64,000 bases of DNA from an uncultured Verrucomicrobiota bacterium (GTDB lineage: Bacteria > Verrucomicrobiota > Verrucomicrobiia > Limisphaerales > UBA9464). The position numbers were made by a program, and so were the translations under genes. The notes below the pieces were generated by a model, which was given only the letters and a program-made list of their open reading frames with translations, ran no database searches and was not told where the DNA came from. The stretch spans positions 1 through 64,000 of the forward strand of contig CAIWAH010000376.1 of NCBI GenBank assembly GCA_903910585.1, written 5' to 3'. Below are positions 26,132 to 35,018 of this stretch, one piece after another. Within the stretch, counting starts at the first letter, position 1, and the number at the start of each line of letters is the position of its first letter.

Positions 26132-27424
26132 ATGAATCCGCTTTCCCCGTTCACCCGCTGGCTGGCCCGGAGTCCGGTGGCGTTCACCCTGCTCGCCTCG
26201 GCGTCGGCGTTCGGGGCCTACACCTGCATGTATGCGTTCCGGCGGCCGTTCACGGTGGGAACGTTCGAAGGGCGCGAACTGTGGGGCTTCAAGTTCAAGG
26301 TGCTCCTGGTGGTGGCGCAGATGCTCGGCTACGCACTGTCCAAATTCACCGGCATCAAGTTTGTCTCCGAGGCCAAACCCGGAACCCGCATCACGATGAT
26401 CGCCGTGTTGCACGCGGTGGCGTGGCTGGGGTTGCTCATGCTGGCGCTGCTGCCCCCGGAATTCGCGCTGGTGGGGATGTTTCTCAACGGCCTGCCTCTC
26501 GGGATGATCTGGGGCTTGGTCTTCAGCTTCCTTGAAGGTCGTCGGGTGACGGAGTTTCTCGGCCTGGGCCTGAGCGTGAGCTTCATCTTCGCGTCCGGTT
26601 GGGTGAAGTCCGCCGGCGCCACGGTGATGAAATCGTGGCAGGTCGGTGAACTTTGGATGCCGGCCGTGACCGCGGCGTTGTTCGTGCCGCCCTTGGCTTT
26701 GTGCCTGTGGGTGATGAGCCAGTTGCCGCCGCCGGACGAACGCGACATCGCGGAACGCGTGAAACGGGAACCGATGGACAAGGCGGCTCGTCGACGCCTG
26801 CTGCGGGAGCTGGGACTGCCATTGGCCGCATTGGTCGGGCTGTATCTGCTGCTGTCGGTCTATCGCGATCTGCGGGACACGTTCATGGTGGACGTGCTGA
26901 AAGAGCTGGGGCAGACGGTGAAGTCCGATTTCTTCGGCCGCGTGGAGACCTTCGCCGGACTGGGAGTGATCGTGGCGTTGGCCGGGCTGTGGTTCATCCG
27001 CGACCATTGGCGGGCGCTGGGGACCTACCTGGTGATCATCCTTGGGGGGACCACGCTGGTGGGCGCCAGCAGCGCCCTGTTCCGGGCCGGCACGGTGTCG
27101 GCGTCGTGGTGGATCGCACTGACCGGACTCGGCGTTTACCTCGCGTATGTGCCGTTCAACAGCATCCTGTTTGACCGTCTGCTGACCGCCACCCGACGGG
27201 TGGGAACGGCCAGTTTCCTCATCTACGTCGCGGATGCCTCCGGATACGCGGCCACCGTGGCGCTGTATCTTGGACGACTGTTTGGCCTCAAGGGCGTGGG
27301 CTGGACCCAGTTGACGATGATGCTCGCCAGCGGACTGGCCTGGGTGTCACCAGTGCTGCTCGCGTTGGCCTGGATCGGGCTCAAACGCCAGCGGCACGCG
27401 CTCAGCGTAAACCAGTCCGCCTGA
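26132..27424 (+). CDS. DUF5690-family MFS-like membrane protein
   Basis: A 430-residue polytopic membrane protein with about 10-12 hydrophobic segments and an MFS-like layout of two halves separated by a charged loop (DERDIAERVKREPMDKAARR, about residues 206-225). The N-terminal block ASAFGAYTCMYAFRRPFTVG, then VAQMLGYALSKFTGIKFVSE, matches what I recall of DUF5690 proteins of Bacteroidetes and Verrucomicrobia. Transport activity and substrate are unknown. The preceding 210 bases (25922-26131) contain only short frames with no conserved features. It is convergent with the LuxR-type regulator. Confidence 0.75.
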   Translation: MNPLSPFTRWLARSPVAFTLLASASAFGAYTCMYAFRRPFTVGTFEGRELWGFKFKVLLVVAQMLGYALSKFTGIKFVSEAKPGTRITMIAVLHAVAWLGLLMLALLPPEFALVGMFLNGLPLGMIWGLVFSFLEGRRVTEFLGLGLSVSFIFASGWVKSAGATVMKSWQVGELWMPAVTAALFVPPLALCLWVMSQLPPPDERDIAERVKREPMDKAARRRLLRELGLPLAALVGLYLLLSVYRDLRDTFMVDVLKELGQTVKSDFFGRVETFAGLGVIVALAGLWFIRDHWRALGTYLVIILGGTTLVGASSALFRAGTVSASWWIALTGLGVYLAYVPFNSILFDRLLTATRRVGTASFLIYVADASGYAATVALYLGRLFGLKGVGWTQLTMMLASGLAWVSPVLLALAWIGLKRQRHALSVNQSA

Positions 27425-27437
27425 GCGGACGCCCGGA

Positions 27438-27451
27438 GGCGGAGAGCCGCC
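27438..27451. repeat. Short GC hairpin between convergent genes
   Basis: GGCGG-AGAG-CCGCC forms a 5-bp perfect hairpin in the 29-base gap between the DUF5690 gene and the convergent regulator gene. There is no T-run on either side, so it is not a canonical terminator. It could still slow polymerase from both directions or be part of a dispersed element. Confidence 0.4.
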
Positions 27452-27453
27452 GG

Positions 27454-28485
27454 CTACTTTTGGAGGAACTTCATCACGGCCTCGGTGCGCGTGTGGGCAC
27501 CGAGCTTCTCGAAAATCCGCTTCAGGTGCGTGTGGACCGTCTGCGGGCTGATGCCCAGCACACTGGCGATTTCCTTGTCGTGAAGGCCCTTTTGGAGGCA
27601 GCCCAGCACGTCCGTTTCCCGGGGGGTAAGCTGGTAGGGGCTTCCCGCAGGAGCCGCATCGTCGCCGGTGGCGAAAAGATTCTGGAAATACCGTCGAACC
27701 CGGAGGTGCAGGAGCTCGCGGGAATGGGGCAGGGGTTCGTGGGAAAGCCCGAGCGGTTCAAGCAAGTCCAGCGGGTGACGGCGCCGCAGGTAATAGCCTT
27801 CCTGCCCGCCGCCCATCTGGATGAACACATCGTCACTGGAAGGCAGGATGCTGTAGCCGAAGACGGGCACACCCGGAGCGGTCCGGCGCCAGGCTTCCCG
27901 CAGCGCGGCAAAATTGAGCGCGGGCGAGTAGGCGTTGACGAGCAGGACCTGGACGCCGGCCCGGTGTTGGTCCACCACCGGCGCCTGACTGAGGGAAATC
28001 GGGGTGACGCCGGGAATGCGGGCCAGCCAGAAGCAGGCGGCCTGGCGGAGCGCCAAATCGGGTTCCAGCACGCCTACCTTGATTCGGGGAATGTCCCCGG
28101 TCGGAACCGGCGGCGCGTGCTTGTCCGGGTGGGTGCACAGCGTCGTGTAGGTGCATGACTGGGGGCGGTCGAGCCAGTAAACCGACATCGTCAGCTCACG
28201 GGAATATCGCGCGGCGACGGTGTTGAGGGATGATTCCTCGGCCAGCCGGGCCAGTTCACTCGCTCGGCGGGCGGCTATGGACGGCTTGTCGGTGCCCAGC
28301 AGAAAGAACCAGGACTGGCCGCGTTCACCCAAACGGACGGCAAGCTCGCGGTCCCCCAACTGGCGGATGGGGCCGAGGTATTTTCGGCGCACCACCGGCG
28401 AAAGGCTCAGGGGGGGCAGGGGCTCGCCAGGAGCGCTGCCCTTGATGGGGGATTTTCCGTGATTGGAGGGCTCTGTTAGCGACAT
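27454..28485 (-). CDS. LuxR-type DNA-binding regulator with receiver-like domain
   Basis: About 343 residues from MSLTEPSNHGK. The C-terminal 65 residues form a LuxR/GerE helix-turn-helix: LTPRETDVLGCLQKGLHDKE, IASVLGISPQTVHTHLKRIF, EKLGAHTRTEAVMKFL. The middle (IKVGVLEPDLALRQAACFWL onward, with VLLVNAYSPALNF) looks like a degenerate receiver fold; the strand that should end in the phospho-acceptor Asp reads VLLVNA. The N-terminal part contains an unassigned alpha/beta region with CTYTTLCTHPD. Phosphorylation-independent control is inferred. The start is uncertain; ATG 28533 is in frame. It is divergent from a pseudopilin/surface-protein locus that it might regulate. Confidence 0.7.
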   Translation of the reverse strand: MSLTEPSNHGKSPIKGSAPGEPLPPLSLSPVVRRKYLGPIRQLGDRELAVRLGERGQSWFFLLGTDKPSIAARRASELARLAEESSLNTVAARYSRELTMSVYWLDRPQSCTYTTLCTHPDKHAPPVPTGDIPRIKVGVLEPDLALRQAACFWLARIPGVTPISLSQAPVVDQHRAGVQVLLVNAYSPALNFAALREAWRRTAPGVPVFGYSILPSSDDVFIQMGGGQEGYYLRRRHPLDLLEPLGLSHEPLPHSRELLHLRVRRYFQNLFATGDDAAPAGSPYQLTPRETDVLGCLQKGLHDKEIASVLGISPQTVHTHLKRIFEKLGAHTRTEAVMKFLQK

Positions 28486-28603
28486 GAGTGAGGGTTGGGT
28501 GAAGAGTTGATCCGTAGGCTGTGCGTTACACAAACGTCGCTGGTCGTTTCGGTGTCAGTGTCTTAATCCAAGCCCGGGAGTTTTAATCGAACCACGATTT
28601 CGG

Positions 28604-29458
28604 ATGCTTACACCACTGGCCGTATTCACCCAAGGCAAGCCGCGGCCCGTTTCGCGTGAGCGGGGCTTTACCCTGATTGAACTGCTGGTGGTCATTGCGA
28701 TCATCGCGATTCTGGCGGGAATGCTTTTGCCGGCGCTGAGCAAGGCCAAGGAAAAAGCGAAACAAACCCAGTGCCTCAGCAATTTGCGGATGGTCGGGCT
28801 TGGCACAACGATGTATGCGGCTGACAACGTCGAATACTACCACCATCGGCTCGGCGGGTCGGCCTCTTCGCCAGAGTATGGCATCCCCAACGACGGCCAG
28901 TGGACGCTGAACCCGCGGGTGGATGTGCTTTTGCCTTCCGATCATCCGCTGGCCTACTGGGGTATCGCCTACCAGAGCTATACCAAAGGCACTCGAAAAC
29001 TGTTCCGCTGCCCGAGCGCCAAGACCGTGGACGAATGGCGCGAAGACGGCCGGCGATTCCCGACGCCTTGGTGGTTGGACTCAAGCTACGGCATCAGTCA
29101 GTTCGTGGTGAATGGGCTCAACTCCGCCGGGACCGGCACAGTGGGGACGACCCGCCGGAAGATCACCAATTTCAGCAATCCCTCCACCACGATCTTTGCC
29201 GAGGATTCGGCGGAGCAAAAAATGGAGGGACCGGACGACTCCATCGGTCTCTTCCCGGGCCAGACGGAATGCCTGACCCAGTGGAAATATTCCCTCGCCC
29301 CACTTTACGGTGGCTACAAGTTCGAGTTTGAGTGGTTCCGGCATAATCGTCGCGGCAACATCATGTGGATGGACGGCCACTCCTCCACCGCGCCGCTCAC
29401 CAAAAAGGGCGTGGACTACCGCTGGTATACCGGAGAGGCGCCGCTCCAAAATCCGTGA
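28604..29458 (+). CDS. Prepilin-type N-terminal methylation domain protein
   Basis: A 284-residue protein with a 20-residue basic leader ending ...SRERG and then [20 protein letters not shown], a textbook class III signal (Gly-1, Phe+1, Glu+5). The soluble part has [20 protein letters not shown], a SIFAEDS-like TIFAEDSAE segment, and the C-terminal [20 protein letters not shown], the 'DGH' element of the large PVC pseudopilin-like family. It probably sits on the surface or in a type II/IV-like system. It is followed within 20 bases by a small lipoprotein gene and then the large surface protein. Confidence 0.88.
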   Translation: MLTPLAVFTQGKPRPVSRERGFTLIELLVVIAIIAILAGMLLPALSKAKEKAKQTQCLSNLRMVGLGTTMYAADNVEYYHHRLGGSASSPEYGIPNDGQWTLNPRVDVLLPSDHPLAYWGIAYQSYTKGTRKLFRCPSAKTVDEWREDGRRFPTPWWLDSSYGISQFVVNGLNSAGTGTVGTTRRKITNFSNPSTTIFAEDSAEQKMEGPDDSIGLFPGQTECLTQWKYSLAPLYGGYKFEFEWFRHNRRGNIMWMDGHSSTAPLTKKGVDYRWYTGEAPLQNP

Positions 29459-29477
29459 TCCCATGCGAATCCAAATT

Positions 29478-29840
29478 ATGAAGACCCCCATCCTCGCAGC
29501 GATTTTCGGGGTGATTCTGGTCGGTTGCGGCCCCGGGAGCAGTGAGGCCCCAGCCGCCCTGTCGACCGCCGAAGTTCCGCGGACGGTGGAAGCCGCCTTT
29601 GCCACCGCCCCGGCGGAGACCCGCAAGGCGGTGACCGAGATCGCCGCCGACATTTCCACCAATCCCGACATGGCGGTCCAAGGGTTGGAGCAATTCTCGA
29701 AGCGGCCCGACCTCTCGGCCGAACAGCGCGAGGCTACCGCCCAGGCAATGGCTGCGGCCATCGCTGAGCTCCAGAAAGCCGCCGCCTCGGGCAACGCCCA
29801 GGCCAAGGAGGCCCTCGAAGCTCGCGCCGCACGGAAATAG
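29478..29840 (+). CDS. Small lipoprotein of unknown function
   Basis: A 120-residue protein with a lipobox: MKTPILAAIFGVILVGCGPG, where the Cys after LVG would be acylated. The mature part is a short linker followed by an alanine- and glutamate-rich helical region (for example EQREATAQAMAAAIAELQKA). No family is recognised. ATG 29463 (MRIQIMKTP) is an alternative start five residues upstream. It lies 19 bases after the prepilin-like gene and 62 before the 1202-residue exported protein, suggesting one envelope-related unit. Confidence 0.7.
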   Translation: MKTPILAAIFGVILVGCGPGSSEAPAALSTAEVPRTVEAAFATAPAETRKAVTEIAADISTNPDMAVQGLEQFSKRPDLSAEQREATAQAMAAAIAELQKAAASGNAQAKEALEARAARK

Positions 29841-29902
29841 ACTTTTCTCGCTCCTGTCCCCATCTGTCTCCCTCAGTTTCCATACACACACAGTCCAACA
29901 TC

Positions 29903-32900
29903 ATGAAACACACCCAGGCATTTAGCATTCGCTCCTCCTTGCTAGGAGCGACGCTGCTTGGAGTCGCCACGGCATGGGCCCAACAGCCCGTCGGTCAGTG
30001 GGACTTCAACAGCGGCAACCTCAACGGCGCCCCCGGAACGGCTTTGGCCTACCGGGATGGCGTGGGCACCGGGTTCCAGTTCGGAACGACCACCGCGCTC
30101 GGCATCCCGGATATTGGCGGCACTGCTGCCAATGTGCTGAAAGTGCCGGCAGGCGCCGACACGAGTTCCGGGCTCAACATGCCCGTGGCCGCGGCGCCCA
30201 ACGGCGGCAGCGTCGCCGGTTTGGTCAATGACTACACGCTGGTCATGGACGTCCTGTTCCCGGCCAGTGCCGACAAGCTCGTCCGGGGTCTGCTGGACTC
30301 CGACGGCGGCGCAACCGACCCCGACTCTGAAATCTTCATCACCGCCGCCAACACCTTCGGCGCGAAGAACGCCGCGTTCGGCGCGGTGACCACCAACAAG
30401 TGGTATCGCCTCGGCCTCGTCGTTGATGGCACCGGTGGCAAGGTCCGCCTCTACGTGGACGGCGCAGAAGTGGGTTCGGCCAAGCCGGCCAACCAGATCG
30501 ACGGGCGCTATGCGCTGGCGAGCGGTGCTGTCGCCGGCTTGTTCACCGACGACTCCGGTGAAACCGCCATTGCCTACGTCAACAGCATTCAGCTGCGTGA
30601 CGTCGCACTCGCCAAGCCGCAGATGCTGGCCCTGGGCGGCGCGCAGGCCGCGGGCATCCCGACGACTTTGCCCCCGGTCCCTTCGTCCGTGGAGAAATGG
30701 ATTCCTGCGGGCGAATTCGCGAGCCGGAGCACCGATGTCGGCGCCGTCATCAATGTGGGCGACACCACGGTGCAAAACGCCTCGATCTCCCTGAAGCTCA
30801 ACGGCGTCGCGGTGGCTGCGCCGAGCATCACCCGTGACGGTAGTCTGATTACGGTCAAGACCACTCCGGCACCGTTCACCCCCGGAACGGAGCAGACCAT
30901 TGAAGTGACCTACACCGACAGTTTGGCCGGGGTGAAGACCCTGACCCGCAAGTTCGGCGCGGCGCTCTTCTACGAAGACTTCGACGGTTTGGCGCTGGTT
31001 CCCCGCAAGGACGAGAGCAATGCCGCCACGGAGGCCTTCGAGCAGGCTTGGACGAATCGTCCTCCCGCCGGCTGGATCGTGGACAACAGCCAGTTCCTGG
31101 CGACGATCATCAGCGCGGAAAATCCGGACGACGACGCGGATGGCTACGCTGACCTTGACGGCCGCACCGAGTGGGCCGGCTGGAGCTTTGCCAACAAGGA
31201 CTTCTGGCTCGCGGCTGACAACCAGACCCGTGACCAGTTCACCTTGGCTTCCGGCAACGTCGCCATCGCCGATCCCGATGAATGGGATGACCAATCTCAC
31301 CTCAAGGGTCTGTTCAATTCCTTCCTGAAGACCCCGGAAATTTCCCTCACGGGCATCGCCCCCGGCACGGCCTTCCTCAAGTTCGTCTCCAGCTGGCGTC
31401 CGGAAGGATTCGACGACACAAGCCCCGCCGACTCCACCACCGGCCATCCGACCCTGAACAACGACGGCGTAACGGCAATCAACAACCAAACCGCGATCAT
31501 CACGGTGCAGTTCGACAACGGCGCCCCGGCGCAGATCCTCAAGTATGATTCGAAGGACGGCAGCCCGACCTTCAAGCCGGATTCCCAGAATGAGCAGGTC
31601 TTGTTGCCGTTGAACAATCCGGCCGGTGCCACGAAAATGGTGCTGTCCTTTGAAATGCGCGACGCCGCCAACGACTGGTGGTGGGCCATCGACAACGTCG
31701 TGGTCAGCGCGGGCGCGGCGCCGCCGACCATCGCCACCCAGGCAACCGCCATCGAAGCAAATGAAGGAACCGCCGCCGCCCTGACGGTGGTCCCGACCGG
31801 CGACTCGCTGGCCTTCCAATGGTATAAGGGATTTGGGGTAAATCGCACCCTCGTGGCCGGTGCCACCACTGCCACCCTGAGCTTCTCGCCTCTCAAGGTT
31901 GAAGACGCGGGATATTACTCGGTCGAAGTGAAGAACACTGTCGGGACCGTGACCAGCAACCCGACCAAGGTGGCCGTGCTGCCCGTCACCGAAGGCCGCC
32001 TCACGCTGCTGACCGAGGACTTTGAGTCCTTGGTGCTCGGGCCCAATCAGGACGAAACCACGGTGGATGAAACCGCCTGGACTCACACGACTCCCGCGGG
32101 CTGGGTCATCGACAACGCCGGTGTTCCCGGCGCGGGCACGGAAAATGATGGCGTCACTGAGTGGGCCGGTTGGAGTTTCGCGGACAAGACGTTCTGGGCC
32201 GCTGCGGGCGGCCAGAACCGCGCCGCGTTCACCAAGGGCGTGGGCGCAGTCGCCGTGGGTGACAGCGACGAATGGGACGACCAAGGTCATGAAGCCGGCA
32301 ACATGGCGACCTACCTCAAGACCAAGGAAGTCTCCCTTGATGGCGTCAAGGCTGGCTCGGTGATCGTGAAGTTCGATTCGAGCTGGAACCCAGAAGAACC
32401 TCAGAAGGGCAACGTCGTGGTGTCATTCGACGGCGGCGCGCCCGTGGAAATCCTCCGCCTTGAGTCCGGCAAGGACAGCGCCGGTTATCGCCCGGCGGAA
32501 CTCAGCGAGACCATCGCGCTGCGGGTGAACAACCCGGTCGGCGCGAAGAAGATGACGATCACCTTCGGCTACTTCGACACGTTGAACAACTGGTGGTGGG
32601 CGTTCGATAACTTGGTGGTCCTCGGCTCTCCGGCTCCGGTGTTCGCGGAGAACTTCGACGGGCTGGTTCTCGGCCCCAACGTGGAGGAGGGTATCACTGT
32701 CAGCCCGACCCAGCAGTTTACTGCCGTCTGGACCAAGACCGCTCCCGTCGGTTGGGCAATTGACGACACCGGAGTTCCCGGCGTGGGTAATCCGGCTACG
32801 GATGGCGTGACGGAATGGGCCGGTTGGAGCTTTGCCAGCAAGGACTTCTGGGCCAATGCCGGTGGTCAGGATCGGGCCAAGTTCACCAAGGGCACCGGGA

Positions 32901-33511
32901 CAGTGGCCGTTGCGGATTCCGACGAATGGGATGACAGCACGCCGAAACCGAATGCCGGCAACATGGCAACCTTCCTTGCCACGCCGGCCATCAACATTGC
33001 GGGTAAGACCGCGAACTCCCTGCATCTGACGTTCAGCTCCAGCTTCCGGGCGGAGGATCCTCAGAAGGCCTCGGTCAAGGCGTCGTTCGATGGCGGCCCG
33101 GCCGTCGACGTCATCCAGTGGGTTTCCAGCCCCGAAACCGATCCCAAGTTCCACAACAACTTGGACGAGACGGTCACGGTGCCGTTGTATAACCCGGCCG
33201 GGGCCAGCACGGTGAAACTGACGTTTGGCTACTTCGACACCCGCAACAATTGGTGGTGGGCCGTCGACAACATCGAGATCAACGTCGGCGCCGTGGTGAA
33301 TCCGCCCGCTGGCCCGACGGTCAATCCGGCCCCGAACATTCCGGGACTCACCGGTGGGGCATTTACCGATGTCCAGACGGACACGGGTGCCAAGACCATC
33401 TCGGCCAAGCTCCCTGCGACCGGTGATCAGGGCTTCCTGACGATCACGCCGGGCGTGACGGTCAAGAGCGTCCAAATCGTCGGTGACCGGTTGGTCATCA
33501 GCTACGAGTAG
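29903..33511 (+). CDS. Large modular exported protein with three repeated modules and an Ig-like domain
   Basis: A 1202-residue exported protein; signal peptide SSLLGATLLGVATAWA. Residues about 30-240 form a LamG/concanavalin-like domain (GQWDFNSGNLNG...LRDVALAKPQ). A beta-rich linker follows (about 255-350), then three copies of a module of about 200-245 residues beginning with FxEDFDGLxLxP: about 358-603, 705-906 and 913-1125. Each copy carries TEWAGWSFAxKxFW, a DEWDD motif and NNWWWAxDN near its end. An Ig-like domain (about 608-697, VEDAGYYSVEVKN) separates copies 1 and 2. The C-terminus ends VKSVQIVGDRLVISYE. Binding to carbohydrate or surface polymers is inferred from the domains. A terminator follows. 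Confidence 0.85.
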   Translation: MKHTQAFSIRSSLLGATLLGVATAWAQQPVGQWDFNSGNLNGAPGTALAYRDGVGTGFQFGTTTALGIPDIGGTAANVLKVPAGADTSSGLNMPVAAAPNGGSVAGLVNDYTLVMDVLFPASADKLVRGLLDSDGGATDPDSEIFITAANTFGAKNAAFGAVTTNKWYRLGLVVDGTGGKVRLYVDGAEVGSAKPANQIDGRYALASGAVAGLFTDDSGETAIAYVNSIQLRDVALAKPQMLALGGAQAAGIPTTLPPVPSSVEKWIPAGEFASRSTDVGAVINVGDTTVQNASISLKLNGVAVAAPSITRDGSLITVKTTPAPFTPGTEQTIEVTYTDSLAGVKTLTRKFGAALFYEDFDGLALVPRKDESNAATEAFEQAWTNRPPAGWIVDNSQFLATIISAENPDDDADGYADLDGRTEWAGWSFANKDFWLAADNQTRDQFTLASGNVAIADPDEWDDQSHLKGLFNSFLKTPEISLTGIAPGTAFLKFVSSWRPEGFDDTSPADSTTGHPTLNNDGVTAINNQTAIITVQFDNGAPAQILKYDSKDGSPTFKPDSQNEQVLLPLNNPAGATKMVLSFEMRDAANDWWWAIDNVVVSAGAAPPTIATQATAIEANEGTAAALTVVPTGDSLAFQWYKGFGVNRTLVAGATTATLSFSPLKVEDAGYYSVEVKNTVGTVTSNPTKVAVLPVTEGRLTLLTEDFESLVLGPNQDETTVDETAWTHTTPAGWVIDNAGVPGAGTENDGVTEWAGWSFADKTFWAAAGGQNRAAFTKGVGAVAVGDSDEWDDQGHEAGNMATYLKTKEVSLDGVKAGSVIVKFDSSWNPEEPQKGNVVVSFDGGAPVEILRLESGKDSAGYRPAELSETIALRVNNPVGAKKMTITFGYFDTLNNWWWAFDNLVVLGSPAPVFAENFDGLVLGPNVEEGITVSPTQQFTAVWTKTAPVGWAIDDTGVPGVGNPATDGVTEWAGWSFASKDFWANAGGQDRAKFTKGTGTVAVADSDEWDDSTPKPNAGNMATFLATPAINIAGKTANSLHLTFSSSFRAEDPQKASVKASFDGGPAVDVIQWVSSPETDPKFHNNLDETVTVPLYNPAGASTVKLTFGYFDTRNNWWWAVDNIEINVGAVVNPPAGPTVNPAPNIPGLTGGAFTDVQTDTGAKTISAKLPATGDQGFLTITPGVTVKSVQIVGDRLVISYE

Positions 33512-33521
33512 TGGCTGCACC

Positions 33522-33559
33522 GCCTGTCGGAGCGAGTCGCTCCGGCAGGCGACATTTTT
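33522..33559 (+). terminator. Rho-independent terminator after the modular surface protein
   Basis: GCCTGTCGGAGC (33522-33533) pairs with GCTCCGGCAGGC (33539-33550), 12 bp with one G-T wobble and a GAGTC loop, followed by GACATTTTT. It starts 10 bases after the stop codon. The stem sequence also resembles the GACAGGCG/CGCCTGTC palindromes at 48.8 kb. Confidence 0.8.
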
Positions 33560-33656
33560 CCGCCCCTGAGTGGGGGCGGTCACTGGCGGGCTCGGGCGGT
33601 GTAAACCGTGTGTCACCCCCGAGCCCGCCTTTATCTTTTCACGATTTCCCCGAGCG

Positions 33657-35012
33657 ATGCCCTTTCAAGCCAACTGGTCCACCGAAGGCGATGTGAACAC
33701 CGCAGACGCCCGGCGTCAGTGGTCGGCTACCCACGTCGGCGCGGACACCGCGGCGCTGTTGCAGGCGGACTCCGACTGCTTCCTGCATCAGTCGCTTTCC
33801 TCACCGTGCCTGAACGCGCTGTCCGGAGCCGAGGGAGCTTGGCTGATTGATACCGAAGGCCGACGTTACCTGGATTTTCACGGCAACAACGTCCATCAGG
33901 TCGGCTTCGGCCATCCAAAGGTCATCGCGGCGGTCAAGGCGCAGTTGGATGCGCTCCCGTTTTCGCCCCGCCGCTACACCAACGACGTGGCGGTGCGCCT
34001 CGCTCAGGAGCTGACGGACCTGGCTCCGGGCGACCTGAATCGGGTCCTTTTTGCGCCGGCCGGCACCATCGCGGTGAGCATGGCGCTCAAGATCGCCCGC
34101 CTCGTGACCGGGCGCTTCAAGACGGTCTCGCTCTGGGACGCCTTTCACGGTGCCACCTTGGATGCGATTTCCGTCGGCGGCGAAACCCAGTTCCGGCAGG
34201 GCGTGGGCCCGCTGCTCCCCGGGGCCGAGCATGCGCCGCCCTGCGAACACCGTGGCTGCCCGTTCCGTTGCGGCACCGCATGTTCTCTCGCGTGCGCCGA
34301 TTACATCGAATACATCCTCGAACGGGAGGGCGACGTCGCGGCGGTGATCGGTGAAACCATTCGCTGCACTCCGGCCATTCCGCCGGCCGACTATTGGAAG
34401 CGGATTCGCGCCGCCTGCGACAAGCACGGTGCCCTGCTGATTCTCGATGAGATCCCCATTGGCCTGGGGCGGAGCGGGAAGTTCTTTGCCTTTGAGCACT
34501 ACGACGTCGTTCCAGACATGGTCGTCCTCGGAAAGGGTTTGGGCGGCGGCGTGATGCCGTTGGCGGCGGTGATAGCCCGCGAGGAGTTGAACCGCGTCGG
34601 GCCGTCGTCCATCGGGCATTTCACCCATGAGAAGAGTCCGGTCGCCTGCGCCGCCGGGCTCGCAACCTTGGAAATCATTCGGGAACAGGACCTGGTGGGA
34701 CGCGCGGCGCGGTTGGGGGAAGTCGCACTGGCCGGCCTTCGCCGGTTGGCCGAAAAGCACCCGCTCATCGGCGACGTGCGCGGGCGCGGACTGCTGCTGG
34801 GTGTGGAATTGCTGCACGGCCGGGACCCGGCGCGGCCGGCCCGTGAGGAGGCCAACCGCGTGATGTATGCCGCCCTGCGTCGCGGGCTAAACTTCAAGCT
34901 GACCCGCGGCAACATGCTTACGCTGACGCCGCCGCTGATCCTCACGGATGAGGAGTTGGCGTTTGCCCTGAACGTGCTCGACGAAGCGATTGGCGAGGTT
35001 GAGCAGGGCTGA
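33657..35012 (+). CDS. Class III PLP-dependent aminotransferase-fold enzyme (possibly PbfA-like)
   Basis: A 451-residue fold-type I enzyme. The N-terminal stretch CFLHQSLSSPCLNALSGAEG, YLDFHGNNVHQVGFGHPKV and LPFSPRRYTNDVAVRLAQEL, the cofactor segment LLILDEIPIGLGRSGKFFAF and the lysine loop VVLGKGLGGGVMPLAAVIAR are visible. The FHGNNVHQ/SPRRYTN pattern recalls enzymes annotated as (R)-1-hydroxy-2-aminoethylphosphonate ammonia-lyase, but no phosphonate genes are nearby, so the reaction is uncertain. An insert with five cysteines (CEHRGCPFRCGTACSLAC, about residues 198-215) might bind a metal. The start at MPFQANWS is chosen to keep the conserved EGDVNTADARRQW lead. Confidence 0.85.
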   Translation: MPFQANWSTEGDVNTADARRQWSATHVGADTAALLQADSDCFLHQSLSSPCLNALSGAEGAWLIDTEGRRYLDFHGNNVHQVGFGHPKVIAAVKAQLDALPFSPRRYTNDVAVRLAQELTDLAPGDLNRVLFAPAGTIAVSMALKIARLVTGRFKTVSLWDAFHGATLDAISVGGETQFRQGVGPLLPGAEHAPPCEHRGCPFRCGTACSLACADYIEYILEREGDVAAVIGETIRCTPAIPPADYWKRIRAACDKHGALLILDEIPIGLGRSGKFFAFEHYDVVPDMVVLGKGLGGGVMPLAAVIAREELNRVGPSSIGHFTHEKSPVACAAGLATLEIIREQDLVGRAARLGEVALAGLRRLAEKHPLIGDVRGRGLLLGVELLHGRDPARPAREEANRVMYAALRRGLNFKLTRGNMLTLTPPLILTDEELAFALNVLDEAIGEVEQG

Positions 35013-35018
35013 ACCGGG

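Noticed and set aside
29942-32290. A 782-residue minus-strand frame opposite the modular surface protein
   Set aside because: Composition is that of an antisense shadow, and the plus strand has signal peptide and repeated modules.
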